Shown piece by piece: positions 54,611 through 63,748 of a stretch of DNA of 64,000 nt (position 1 is the first letter of the stretch; the number at the start of each line of letters is the position of its first letter). The notes under the pieces are model-generated. The model ran no database searches, was not told the DNA's origin, and saw only the letters and a list, made by a program, of their open reading frames with translations. This stretch comes from Clostridium saccharoperbutylacetonicum N1-4(HMT) (GTDB taxonomy: Bacteria; Bacillota; Clostridia; Clostridiales; Clostridiaceae), in contig NC_020291.1 in the NCBI RefSeq assembly GCF_000340885.1, forward strand, positions 3,285,001-3,349,000. Direction: 5' to 3'. The translations under genes and the position numbers were made by a program.

Positions 54611-55531
54611 ATGAAAATAGGAATAATAGGAATGGGAGCAATAGGCGAATATATTAGTTCAATGCTTTCTAAAAACAATGAAGAGGTTTATGTAATTGCA
54701 AAAGGAGAAGCTTTAAAAAAATTAAAGAAGGATGGAATAGTTTTAGATAATAATGAAAATGAAAAATTATCAGTATTTCCAACTTTAATTACAGATAATG
54801 CAGAAGAAGCTGGAATCATGGATATCGTATTTATTTGTGTAAAAGGTTATTCATTAAAAGCTGCTGCAAAGGCTATAGAGAAAATGGTACATGAACATAC
54901 TCTGGTCATTCCTATTGTTAATGGTGTCGATATTGGATACAAATTATTTTCTTACTTAAGAAAAGGTAAAATATTAGATGCAGCAATGTATACTAGTTCA
55001 AAAGTTGTAAATGATAGAAAAGAAATAATTAAGAGTAATAAAATAGTTATATCCACGAACAAAAACCGTCCTGTTTATAAAATATATTTAGAATTGATTT
55101 ATAATGTTTTAACGAAAGCAGGTATAATTTGTGAAATAAAAAAAGATGTTGAAGTTTTTGCATGGAATAAATATGTTTTCAACTGTGCATTTAATATAAC
55201 AGATTCATATTATGACGTTGGAGTAAAAGGTATATTAGAGGATAAAATGAAATTTGAAACATTTTGTAATGTTGCAAAAGAATGCGAAGAAGTAGGTCGA
55301 TCAAAGGGAATAAAACTTGCTGAGAATATATATGAAGTTTCAATTGAAACTTTAAAAAAGTTATCAAAAAAGAGTATCAGCTCTATGCATAGAGATGTGA
55401 TTTCAGGCAGAAAATTTGAATTAGAACTGTTTTGTGGTGACTTATGTCGTATGGGAAAAGCGGTAGGAGTGCCAACCCCATATACACAAAAAGCTTATGA
55501 AAAACTTAAAATTTTACAAGCAGCTAATTAA
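54611..55531 (+). CDS. Ketopantoate reductase family protein (PanE/ApbA-like)
   Basis: This 306-residue enzyme has the N-terminal dinucleotide site 'IGIIGMGAIGEYI' and 'KYVFNCAFN', typical of ketopantoate reductases, with a C-terminal helical domain containing 'SSMHRDVISGRKFE'. It may reduce ketopantoate or another 2-keto acid with NADPH. There are no other pantothenate genes near. It is divergent from the LysR gene. GAAAGGAAG precedes its ATG. Confidence 0.82.
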   Translation: MKIGIIGMGAIGEYISSMLSKNNEEVYVIAKGEALKKLKKDGIVLDNNENEKLSVFPTLITDNAEEAGIMDIVFICVKGYSLKAAAKAIEKMVHEHTLVIPIVNGVDIGYKLFSYLRKGKILDAAMYTSSKVVNDRKEIIKSNKIVISTNKNRPVYKIYLELIYNVLTKAGIICEIKKDVEVFAWNKYVFNCAFNITDSYYDVGVKGILEDKMKFETFCNVAKECEEVGRSKGIKLAENIYEVSIETLKKLSKKSISSMHRDVISGRKFELELFCGDLCRMGKAVGVPTPYTQKAYEKLKILQAAN

Positions 55532-55541
55532 TATGGTTTTG

Positions 55542-55574
55542 AAATATAGGTAATAATTTTACCTATATTTTTTT
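55542..55574 (+). terminator. Intrinsic terminator after the PanE-like gene
   Basis: AAATATAGGTAA pairs with TTACCTATATTT, followed by TTTTT. Confidence 0.75.
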
Positions 55575-55722
55575 CTATATTTCAACATTTTCATAATACA
55601 TGAACTAAGAAATAAATTATTAATAAGGTAAGAAATATAAAATTCTTATGTATATTGTTATAAATTGTCTTTGTGCACAAAAAATATATCTTATTGTTTT
55701 ACATATCTATAATTAGGTATCG

Positions 55723-55751
55723 GAATAAATTTAGAATATTAAACATAGTAT
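55723..55751 (+). promoter_or_regulatory. Candidate sporulation sigma-E promoter of spoIIM
   Basis: GAATAAA (55723-55729) and CATAGTAT (55744-55751) are separated by 14 bases. They resemble the Bacillus sigma-E -35 (KMATATT) and -10 (CATACAAT) elements at several positions. The site is 31 bases before the spoIIM start. Weak but in the right place. Confidence 0.4.
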
Positions 55752-55781
55752 ATTTTAGAGTAACTGAAGGAGGAATAAGAG

Positions 55782-56414
55782 ATGAATTATTTACTTAATA
55801 AACTAAATGCTACTTTTAGGGATAAAAAAGCCTATTTTTTTATTGTATTAATAATGTTTTGTTTAGGAATATCCTTTGGACTTTATACTGTAAAATATAT
55901 GGGGACATCGGATAAAAGAGATTTAACTAATTATTTTTCTAGTTTTGCTAATTCCATTGGCAGTCAACCTACTAATTATGGGAATTTACTATTTGAAGTC
56001 ATAAAGAAAAATATATTACTAATTATACCTATATTTTTATTAGGTTTAACATTTTTTGGAGCCCCGGTTATATTGATTTTAGATTTACTAAAAGGTTTTA
56101 CATTAGGGTATACTTTTTCTTTTATTGTTATAACTTTTGAAGGAAAAGGTCTTGGACTAGCCTTGGCATCTGTTATTCCTCAAAACTTAATATATATTCC
56201 CTGTTATATAGCATTGAGTGTTATCAGTTTATCCATGTCAACAGAAAAATTCAAAGGAAAATTTATTAAACGAGTAAAGATTCAAAGTCAATTTTTTGAT
56301 GGTGTTTTTTCTAAGTTAATTGTAATCATAATACTTTTTGCAATTGGTATATTAATTGAAACTTATGTTTCACCATCTTTAATACGATTTGTGGCACAAA
56401 AATTCTATTTATAA
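55782..56414 (+). CDS. spoIIM: Stage II sporulation protein M
   Basis: This 210-residue membrane protein has about five helices and the family pattern near 'LLIIPIFLLGLTFFGAPVILILDLLKGFTLG'. SpoIIM acts with SpoIID and SpoIIP at the engulfing septum of sporulating cells. GGAGGAATAAGAG precedes the ATG. A XerD-like gene follows after 80 bases, the order seen in many clostridia. Confidence 0.88.
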   Translation: MNYLLNKLNATFRDKKAYFFIVLIMFCLGISFGLYTVKYMGTSDKRDLTNYFSSFANSIGSQPTNYGNLLFEVIKKNILLIIPIFLLGLTFFGAPVILILDLLKGFTLGYTFSFIVITFEGKGLGLALASVIPQNLIYIPCYIALSVISLSMSTEKFKGKFIKRVKIQSQFFDGVFSKLIVIIILFAIGILIETYVSPSLIRFVAQKFYL

Positions 56415-56494
56415 AATACGCACATAACGATAACTAAAGGAAATTTGACAAATATGTCAAATAATATTCATAATCAATGGTATAGGAGATAGTA

Positions 56495-57373
56495 ATGATA
56501 AATTGTATAAATAATTATAAAAATTATTTGTTTGATAGTGGGAAAAGTGAGAATACAATATATGCATATGTAACTGATGTAAGCCTTTATCTTAAATTCT
56601 TAACTAAAAAGGATTTAGATTTGTACAGTAGTGATAAGTTAACAGTAATGTCATATATTGATAATTTAATCAATCAGGGAAAATCAGAAAGATCTATAAA
56701 TAGAATTGTAATTAGTCTTAGAAATTTCTATTCATATTTAAAAAATGAAACATTAATAAAAGAAGTCCCTAAAATTGAATATAAAAGTACTAAGAATAAT
56801 AGAAAATTGCCGCAAATCTTAACAGTTGAAGAAGTTGACAAAATAATTAGAATCGTTGAAAAGGATTGTTCTAAAGGGATACGGGATAATGCATTATTAG
56901 AACTTATGTATGCTACTGGAATGAAAGTTTCTGAATTAATTTCAGTGAATGTTGAAGATGTTAACCTTGATTTAAATTTTGTAAGATGCACTGACAACAG
57001 ACATTTTGAAAGGCTTATCCCAATTGGAAGGAGTGCTTGTAAAGCCCTAGAAGAATATTTAAGTATAAGATATAAAATTGCACAATGTGGAGTAGCTAAT
57101 CTTTTTGTAAATTTAAATGGAAATAAACTTACTAGACAAGGTATTTGGAGAATTGTAAAAGAGTATTCAAGAAAAGCTGGAATAGATAAAGATGTAAATT
57201 TAAATACTTTCAGGCATTCTTTTGCAGTTCATTTACTTCAAAATGGAGCAAATGTACGAGCAGTTCAAAAGTTGCTTGGTAATCAAGTCTTAACTTATAT
57301 GGATACCTATTATGAGATTATTAATAATGATAAGATAAATTATATTTATATGCATACCCACCCAAGAGCTTAA
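56495..57373 (+). CDS. XerD-like tyrosine recombinase with degenerate active site
   Basis: This 292-residue protein has the SAM-like core-binding domain (about residues 1-85) and the catalytic-type domain of XerC/XerD. Compared with XerD, the first catalytic Arg is Lys (K144 in 'ATGMKVSEL'), the active Lys is Asn (N168), the His of the HxxR box is Asn (N237 before R240), and the LGH histidine is Asn (N263). Only the second Arg (R240) and the Tyr (Y272) remain. The frame is intact and the ribosome site is good (AGGAGA), so it is expressed but probably inactive as a recombinase. It could still bind DNA. Confidence 0.8.
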   Translation: MINCINNYKNYLFDSGKSENTIYAYVTDVSLYLKFLTKKDLDLYSSDKLTVMSYIDNLINQGKSERSINRIVISLRNFYSYLKNETLIKEVPKIEYKSTKNNRKLPQILTVEEVDKIIRIVEKDCSKGIRDNALLELMYATGMKVSELISVNVEDVNLDLNFVRCTDNRHFERLIPIGRSACKALEEYLSIRYKIAQCGVANLFVNLNGNKLTRQGIWRIVKEYSRKAGIDKDVNLNTFRHSFAVHLLQNGANVRAVQKLLGNQVLTYMDTYYEIINNDKINYIYMHTHPRA

Positions 57374-57440
57374 TTTTAATCATAATCTTAAAGTATTAAA
57401 TAAATAGTACTCAATATAATATTTTTTTATTACCAGCTAT

Positions 57441-57476
57441 TTGCCACCTATATTCTTAAGTAGGTGGCAATTTTTA
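57441..57476 (+). terminator. Intrinsic terminator after the XerD-like gene
   Basis: TTGCCACCTA (57441-57450) pairs with TAGGTGGCAA (57461-57470), followed by TTTTT. Confidence 0.88.
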
Positions 57477-57549
57477 TTGTGAGTAAAATATATGCACACA
57501 ATAAAAAAGCCAACAACTAATGTTCTATCAGAACATAATTAATTATAAA

Positions 57550-58323
57550 TTAATAGTTTGAACTTGGTTGTATCACGATAGAGTAATTCCACCAAACACT
57601 TGCTGCTTTTACTAAATTTGCTGATAAGTAGTATCTATCTTTCCCTTTTTCTTGTCCATCGTTATATTGTTCATCCCAATTATTTGGATCATAAACTTCA
57701 AAATAAGTTTTTCCATCTACAACTCTATAACCCTTTACTACAATGAAATGTCCACCATCATAACTATAGAATCGTCCTACTCTTTGTTCACTATTTTTAT
57801 TATAAGGTATGTAAGACATTTTAACACATAGTATAGCTATGTTACCTTTTTTTAATTCACTTTTTAAAAGATTTTCTGTAACATTTTGTTTAACGGCATA
57901 TGTTTTTACGTTATTTAAATCAAGGAAGTTTGTAACATCGTTTGTATACCACCAACCATCATTTTCAGGATAAGTGTTTCTTGCAGCTTCAACAGTTCCA
58001 ATGAAATTAGGCTTAAGCCACTTAAGTGCCATCACAGTACTAGTTGGACCGCAATTATTATTTGAATCTTGACCTGTGTGTCCTTGATCTATATACCAAT
58101 CATAGGATTTGTTATTACTAACATATTCGGTTTGTTTTGAACCTAATCCCCAGCTAGTATTTAATGCTTGTCCATTATTTCCATTTAAATTTGATACTGT
58201 AGTGTTAGATTTCCCAGTGTTTGGGTTTAATGTTTTAGCTTGTGCAGCTGTAGTGTTTCCAATTACTAATGTTGAAAATACTAATGCTGTAGCAATAAAA
58301 CGAGATATTATATTTTTTTTCAT
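57550..58323 (-). CDS. Secreted C39-like cysteine peptidase
   Basis: This 257-residue protein has an N-terminal signal peptide (about residues 1-29, ending AAQAK), then a low-complexity Asn-rich linker and a C39-like (Peptidase_C39_2) domain. The catalytic cysteine is C91 in 'NNNCGPTSTVMALKW', with His in 'GGHFIVVKGY' and Asp/Asn in 'YDPNNW'. It probably acts outside the cell. GAAAGGGGAAAATC precedes the ATG. No ABC exporter is near, so it is not a bacteriocin-processing transporter domain. Confidence 0.82.
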   Translation of the reverse strand: MKKNIISRFIATALVFSTLVIGNTTAAQAKTLNPNTGKSNTTVSNLNGNNGQALNTSWGLGSKQTEYVSNNKSYDWYIDQGHTGQDSNNNCGPTSTVMALKWLKPNFIGTVEAARNTYPENDGWWYTNDVTNFLDLNNVKTYAVKQNVTENLLKSELKKGNIAILCVKMSYIPYNKNSEQRVGRFYSYDGGHFIVVKGYRVVDGKTYFEVYDPNNWDEQYNDGQEKGKDRYYLSANLVKAASVWWNYSIVIQPSSNY

Positions 58324-58805
58324 GATTTTCCCCTTTCAAAAACAATATTAATTAATTTTTGTTGAATGTATTTTTATACAAAACCTCCTTTTAATTTCTA
58401 ATTTTATATTATTTTGGCGAAATGTAAAGTATAATTACCTTAAATGTATAAATTTTGGTATTAAAAGAAGTCTTTTAAATAAATAATGGATATGTGTCAT
58501 AATTTTATGTAGATCTTATGATGTGAAAATCTTTTATTGTTAGATAATTATCCTATTTTATATAGATAAAATATTGAAAAAAGTATTATTAATAATTATA
58601 ATAATAAGTAACTTATAATACTTTATTTATTGATTTTTCTATTTTATTAAATATTTGACTATGGAGTCTAATTTCTATACTTATAGGTATATTAATTGGG
58701 CTTTTTTTATATTATTTTTTAAAGACTAAATAATTGTTATTGATGATTTATTTCACAAAGTATTAATATACCGTGAATGAAAATAATGTATAAAAGGAGA
58801 GAGTT
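58324..58805. other. AT-rich divergent intergenic region
   Basis: This 480-base divergent region holds the promoters for the C39-like protease and the AnfO-like gene. TTGACT at 58655-58660 with TATACT 15 bases later is a weak promoter candidate for the latter. No RNA structure stands out. Confidence 0.4.
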
Positions 58806-59441
58806 ATGATTAAAAAAATTGCAATATACGAAAATAATTTGGGAGAAATAACTGATTTAAGTGCAAATGGATTTGTTAGAATTTATTCTAAGAATAATGA
58901 TAAATGGAGTGTAGAAGAAGAAACATCAGTAGAGATTTTTAATTTAGATGAAAATATACTTTTAAATACTTTAAATCTTTCAGAGGCTTTGAATAATTGT
59001 AAAGTTTTTGTTTCAAAAGAAATACCTGATTTAATTCATGAAATGCTTAATAACTTTGGGATCAGTATATGGAAAATGGAAGGAAAGCAAAATGAAATTC
59101 TTGAATATGTTTCTAAAAAAGAAGAGGAAGAGGAAGAAGAAATTAAATTTATAATAACTTCAAAATATAATGAAAAAAGGCGTACTATTTATCCAAAGGA
59201 GATTGGCAAAAAAGGATATTATATTTTAAGTTTAAAAGAAATACAAAAACACAACACTGGGACCACAACTAAACAGGCCTTGAGACCTTTTTTAAATAAT
59301 AATAACTTTAATGAATTAATTGTAATTTGCAGTCATATTCCCAATTGGTTAGAACCTGAATTGAAAACACAAAATTTGAATTATGAATTTTCAAAAACAG
59401 GACAAAACGATTATATTATCTTAATTAATCATAATAATTAA
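58806..59441 (+). CDS. AnfO-like protein (Fe-only nitrogenase accessory family)
   Basis: This 211-residue protein starts IKKIAIYENNLGEITDLS, and its first 110 residues fit the AnfO family, whose members accompany iron-only nitrogenase (anf) genes in diazotrophs. A seven-residue run of Glu (about 111-117) leads into a second alpha/beta part resembling a Fe-only-nitrogenase accessory or NifX-like fold. No anfHDGK genes are in the window. AAAAGGAGAGAG precedes the ATG. It is followed by the DUF2325-type gene and sits near mop and mod genes. The family call rests on recall, not a search. Confidence 0.55.
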   Translation: MIKKIAIYENNLGEITDLSANGFVRIYSKNNDKWSVEEETSVEIFNLDENILLNTLNLSEALNNCKVFVSKEIPDLIHEMLNNFGISIWKMEGKQNEILEYVSKKEEEEEEEIKFIITSKYNEKRRTIYPKEIGKKGYYILSLKEIQKHNTGTTTKQALRPFLNNNNFNELIVICSHIPNWLEPELKTQNLNYEFSKTGQNDYIILINHNN

Positions 59442-59527
59442 GATATATAAGAAGATAATTACAAGGTTAATTATAGATTTTAACTTTAAATTATAGAATA
59501 TTACAAATTAAGAAAGGAGGAAATCTG

Positions 59528-61087
59528 ATGGAATATATAGAAAATACCAGTTTAAATAAAATAAATATTAGTTCCTTTTCTGAAATCATTTCAAATAATT
59601 TAAATATAGATAGTGATATAATAAAAAATTATATTTTTGCGAATATAAGTCTTGGTATAGCTAAAAGGAATGATATAAAAGAAGAGATTGATAAACTATA
59701 CTCTGATACACTTCAAAGGTATCACAATATAATTATTAATCCTGCAAGTGCTGATAATATCATTATTAGTCAAGGAACTCTTCAACATGAGATATCTGCA
59801 AGAAAAGTTTTAGGAATACTATTGGAAGCTGAATATGAAGTTAACCTAAGAAATAAATTACTTAAGCTCCTTAGAAAATACTATCCTATTATATATACAA
59901 CTGTAAAAAAACATGATAAAGAAAAATTAAAAAATAAATATATGAAAATGGATATTTTAACAAGAAATATAGAAGCTAAATTTGATGCAGCCCTTTATTT
60001 ATATTTTGCAGTGTATATATCACCTGAAAAGGTAGATCAAGGGTTTGTAATGTCTATTTTAAATGATATAGAGGAGTTTGAATTTGGAAATTTAATCAAT
60101 CAAGATGTTGAAAATGAGCTGAAGAAATATAAAATTCAAATACAAGAAATTAAAACATTAATTAAAAATAAATATGGAAAATTCTTTAGTTACAAAGATA
60201 TTTTAAGCCATAGAAATGAGGATATTCATAATTTGGGAGACTTTATGGATGACTTGTTTATATCTAATAAAATAAATATAAATCACACCTTTGTTGAATC
60301 TGAATTTATTGATATTGATAAAATAATTTTATCTTATATAAGGGGAAGTAAAAATAAGAAACAAGATTTAATTATGCCTAGTATTGTAAGTGGCATATTT
60401 ATACAATCTCTTATTAATGAATACAAAAATACAAGACAAAGATATATAGAAAATAATGGGGAAGTAAAGCAATGTGAATTAGATGATATAAAAGCTAAGT
60501 TAAATTATATTGAAAAAGAAAATGATACTTTAAAAGTTGAAGTTGCAGACTTAATCAAAGAGAAATTAGTTTACGAAAAAAATTTGAATAATGAACTAAA
60601 AAAACTCAACAATCTTCACAAGCAAGAAATTAAAACTATGGAAAATAGAATTGCAACACTTGAAAATAAATTAAAGGAAGAAAAGAATCTTAGGTTGGAA
60701 TTAGAGTCTTTCCAAGAATATCAATATAATTCTATAGATAATTCTGAAAAAATTCATATATATAACGAGCTAGAGGAATATATTAATAATAGGAAAATTA
60801 TTATAATTGGTGGGGATAAAGAATGGAGAAGACGATTTAGAATAAAGTATCCAAGAATAAGAACTTTAAATGGATTTAATGAAAACTTTGATATTGCAAC
60901 ACTGAATAATTCTGATTACATATTTTTTTATACAAAATATATGAACCATTCAACCTTCTATAAAGCTATGAATTATATTAAATTCAATAAATGTAAATTC
61001 GGATATATAGGAAAAACAAATATAAACCTTGTAGAACATGAAATAATAGAAAATATAAATAAATGCGAATATGTTAAATTTGAATAA
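59528..61087 (+). CDS. Large hypothetical protein with coiled coil and C-terminal DUF2325-like domain
   Basis: This 519-residue protein has a long helical N-terminal region with no motif I know (about residues 1-310), then a coiled coil (about 318-395). The C-terminal domain (about 415-510) starts 'RKIIIIGGDKEWRRRF' and includes 'YIFFYTKYMNHSTFYK', which fits DUF2325 (a Rossmann-like small domain). GAAAGGAGG precedes its ATG. It follows the AnfO-like gene by 86 bases and probably shares its transcript. Its function is unknown. Confidence 0.7.
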   Translation: MEYIENTSLNKINISSFSEIISNNLNIDSDIIKNYIFANISLGIAKRNDIKEEIDKLYSDTLQRYHNIIINPASADNIIISQGTLQHEISARKVLGILLEAEYEVNLRNKLLKLLRKYYPIIYTTVKKHDKEKLKNKYMKMDILTRNIEAKFDAALYLYFAVYISPEKVDQGFVMSILNDIEEFEFGNLINQDVENELKKYKIQIQEIKTLIKNKYGKFFSYKDILSHRNEDIHNLGDFMDDLFISNKININHTFVESEFIDIDKIILSYIRGSKNKKQDLIMPSIVSGIFIQSLINEYKNTRQRYIENNGEVKQCELDDIKAKLNYIEKENDTLKVEVADLIKEKLVYEKNLNNELKKLNNLHKQEIKTMENRIATLENKLKEEKNLRLELESFQEYQYNSIDNSEKIHIYNELEEYINNRKIIIIGGDKEWRRRFRIKYPRIRTLNGFNENFDIATLNNSDYIFFYTKYMNHSTFYKAMNYIKFNKCKFGYIGKTNINLVEHEIIENINKCEYVKFE

Positions 61088-61102
61088 AAATTTTTCAAAA
61101 AT

Positions 61103-61417
61103 ATAGATATCCAAAACGAGAATTAAACTTATGCAACAATTACCGAAATCAGATACATTTATCTTCCACATGACTAGTGAAATTTTCGCTGGAAGGTTCT
61201 AAGTGGAAGGTTGCACCCATTTCTGCATGTTCCTAAAGTAAATTTATGACAAGCAGAAAATGGAACAACCTTCCACTAACAACCATCAATAGCTCAATTT
61301 CATATGCCTGCTTCCAGAAAAATGTATATGATTTCTAGTGTAGTGTTACGGCTATAATTTCTCAATGATTCATGTATATTCCATTTGTAAGTTTGATTAT
61401 TGAATTGGATATCTATA
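61103..61417. mobile_element. Dispersed TA-flanked hairpin element, copy E
   Basis: The ends are ATAGATATCCAA (61103-61114) and TTGGATATCTAT (61405-61416). The arms pair along their length, e.g. AAGTGGAAGGTTG with CAACCTTCCACT and CATTTCTGC with GCAGAAAATG. It is closely similar to copy C, apart from small changes. There is no gene. The element is 15 bases after the DUF2325-type gene. Confidence 0.82.
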
Positions 61418-61551
61418 GAGTCTTTTGAAAATTAATTTTTATTTTTTCAGAATATATAGAAAATTGATGAAATATTAGCAAAATTAATTGAAATATGGAT
61501 TAAATATACTTATAATTAAAATAATAGAAATTACATTTGAGGAGGAGTATT

Positions 61552-61758
61552 ATGAAGTTAAGTGCAAGAAATCAATTCGCTGGAAAAGTGGTAGAAATCA
61601 AGGAAGGAGCAGTAAATGCATCTGTAAAAATAGAAATAGCTAAAGATATAGTTATTTCATCTACTATATCAATGGAGGCTGTAAAAGAATTAAATTTAAA
61701 AGTTGGTTCAGATGCTACTGCAGTCATTAAAGCTACATCAGTTATGGTAATGGCTTAA
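61552..61758 (+). CDS. mop: Molbindin Mop (molybdate-binding TOBE protein)
   Basis: This 68-residue single TOBE/Mop domain begins MKLSARNQFAGKVVEIKEGAVNA and continues '...IVISSTISMEAVKELNL'. Mop proteins bind molybdate as multimers and store it in the cytoplasm. ATG 61552 follows GAGGAGGAG. It converges with modC, and a shared terminator lies between. It fits the molybdenum theme of the window. Confidence 0.92.
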   Translation: MKLSARNQFAGKVVEIKEGAVNASVKIEIAKDIVISSTISMEAVKELNLKVGSDATAVIKATSVMVMA

Positions 61759-61783
61759 GCAACTTTTGATGAAATATGAACAT

Positions 61784-61830
61784 AAAAAAAGTAATGAAGA
61801 ATTCTTCAGAAATCCTTCATTACTTTTTTG
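61784..61830. terminator. Bidirectional terminator between mop and modC
   Basis: AAAAAAGTAATGAAG pairs with CTTCATTACTTTTTT, with A/T runs on both sides serving both convergent genes. Confidence 0.85.
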
Positions 61831-61854
61831 CTATATAATCTATACAGTGGTTAT

Positions 61855-62901
61855 TTAAAAATAAAATAAACTATCTTTAGGAAAAGTTAACGAGATTATT
61901 TCATTTATGCAATATTTCATATACTTTTTTTCAAGTTTATATTCAATTTGACTTGAAGAAGGAACCAATTTATTCTTCAAAAATAGAGTGAATTCAAAGG
62001 GGTTTTCTATTATGTTTTCAATAACAAAAGAAAAAGTATTTTCTAATTTCTCACCATTGTAAACCTCTAGATCATGTGCGCGTATACAAAGGTATTGTAC
62101 ATTGTCAAGAACCTCATCAGCTGTTACAAATTCATATCCCCAATCTTCAGTGTAAATAGTATATGTACCTGTCTTCTTAGCTTTAGAAATGTTTTTGCAA
62201 CCTGTTAAAGTTGCTTCAGAAAGTGTTTTGGGGCGTTTAAATAAAGCTTTCTTTTCTCTTTTTTCTAACGATTTTCCATTTTCATATACAATGATATCGT
62301 CACAAACTCTATATGCTTCAGCTATATCATGAGTCACAAAAATAACATTGCCTTTATAGCTTTTTAATATAGACAATAATTCTTTTTCTAAATTGTTTCT
62401 AAGATGTTGATCCAGTGCTGAAAAAGGTTCATCTAAAAGCAAAGTATCAGGATTAGTGATTAGTGCTCTAGCTAAAGCTACTCTTTGCTGTTGTCCTCCA
62501 GATAGTTGCCAGGGATAATGCTTTTCTAATCCAGAAATTCCTAAGCGTTCTATATACTCTTTACATACAGCTTTTTTTTCTTTATCCTGTAAACTAGAAA
62601 TACCAGCTTCAATATTATCTATTATATTCATATGAGGAAATAAAGCATAATTTTGAAATAAGTAACCAACTTTTCTTTTTTGTGGGCATAAATTTATTCT
62701 TTTTTCTGAGTCAAAAAAAGTTGAATCATTAATAATAATTTTTCCCTTTGATGGAGTAACTAGACCTGAAATACATTTTAAGGTCATGCTTTTGCCACAG
62801 CCGGAGGCTCCTAAAAAACCTAGAATTCCTCTTTCATGCTTAAAGTTTACGTTTAACTTGAAAGAAGAAAATTCCTTTTCAACATCTATGTATAATGACA
62901 T
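61855..62901 (-). CDS. modC: Molybdate ABC transporter ATP-binding protein
   Basis: This 348-residue ATPase has Walker A 'GASGCGKS', signature 'LSGGQQQRVALARAL', Walker B 'LLLDEPFSALD' and the H-loop 'VTHD'. The C-terminal region (about 240-348) is a degenerate TOBE-like tail. It powers molybdate uptake. It starts 2 bases after the modB stop. Confidence 0.9.
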   Translation of the reverse strand: MSLYIDVEKEFSSFKLNVNFKHERGILGFLGASGCGKSMTLKCISGLVTPSKGKIIINDSTFFDSEKRINLCPQKRKVGYLFQNYALFPHMNIIDNIEAGISSLQDKEKKAVCKEYIERLGISGLEKHYPWQLSGGQQQRVALARALITNPDTLLLDEPFSALDQHLRNNLEKELLSILKSYKGNVIFVTHDIAEAYRVCDDIIVYENGKSLEKREKKALFKRPKTLSEATLTGCKNISKAKKTGTYTIYTEDWGYEFVTADEVLDNVQYLCIRAHDLEVYNGEKLENTFSFVIENIIENPFEFTLFLKNKLVPSSSQIEYKLEKKYMKYCINEIISLTFPKDSLFYF

Positions 62902-62903
62902 AT

Positions 62904-63578
62904 TTATGACCTTCTTCCCATTAGTTTAAGTTGAATCTCTGACCAATAATTCATTAATAATATTAATATCAGTGATAATAATACAATTATTATAACCCAA
63001 AGCAATGCTTTTTCCATATCTCCACCTTCAGCTGCAAAAAAGATGGCAAGTGGCATGGTTTGAGTCTTACCAGGAATATTCCCAGCTATCATTAATGTAG
63101 CACCAAATTCACCAATAGCTCTAGCAAAAGATAGAACTAGTCCTCCAATTATACCTGGCATTGCTAATGGAATAGCTATTTTATAAAATATTTTAAATTC
63201 GTTAAGACCTAGAGTCCTAGCAGCAGAAATTATATTTATATCTATTTGCTCAAAAGCAGCACGTGTAGTTCTGTACATCATTGGGAATGATACAACTATT
63301 GCTGCAATTACTGTAGCACTCCAGCTGAAGATTATTGAAGTGTTAAAAAGTTCTAATAGCTTTCCTATTGGACCATTTTTTCCAAAAAGTAATAGCAAAA
63401 AGAATCCTACGACAGTTGGAGGAAGAATTAAAGGCAAGGTGAAAAGTCCATCTATTATTCCTTTAGCTTTTCCATTGAAATTTGCCATCCAATAAGAAAT
63501 TAAAATTCCTACAAAGAATGTTATCATAGTTGAAAGAATAGCTGTTTTTACTGAAATCCATAAAGGTGCATAATCCAT
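62904..63578 (-). CDS. modB: Molybdate ABC transporter permease
   Basis: This 224-residue permease has about five membrane helices and the coupling loop 'SAARTLGLNEFKIFYKIAIPLAMPG' (EAA motif). The 'RAIGEFGATLMIAGNIPG' stretch is typical of ModB. It carries molybdate across the membrane with ModA and ModC. GGAGGACTTAAT precedes the ATG. Confidence 0.92.
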   Translation of the reverse strand: MDYAPLWISVKTAILSTMITFFVGILISYWMANFNGKAKGIIDGLFTLPLILPPTVVGFFLLLLFGKNGPIGKLLELFNTSIIFSWSATVIAAIVVSFPMMYRTTRAAFEQIDINIISAARTLGLNEFKIFYKIAIPLAMPGIIGGLVLSFARAIGEFGATLMIAGNIPGKTQTMPLAIFFAAEGGDMEKALLWVIIIVLLSLILILLMNYWSEIQLKLMGRRS

Positions 63579-63631
63579 ATTAAGTCCTCCTTAAAAAGTA
63601 ATTAAAGAATAGGTGAATTTATAGATAATAA

Positions 63632-63685
63632 GGCACATTTGGAAAATTAACAACCTTGTCCAGATTATAATTTTTCTAATGTGCC
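63632..63685 (-). other. Hairpin in the modA-modB gap
   Basis: GGCACATTTGGAAAATTA pairs with TAATTTTTCTAATGTGCC in the 170-base gap between the modA stop and the modB start. There is no T run on the transcribed strand, so it may stabilise the upstream modA message or tune modBC levels. Confidence 0.45.
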
Positions 63686-63748
63686 CAATTGCATTTGCTG
63701 AAATTGTCAACTATCAAAATTCAATTGTGAACTGATAATTGTATACGG

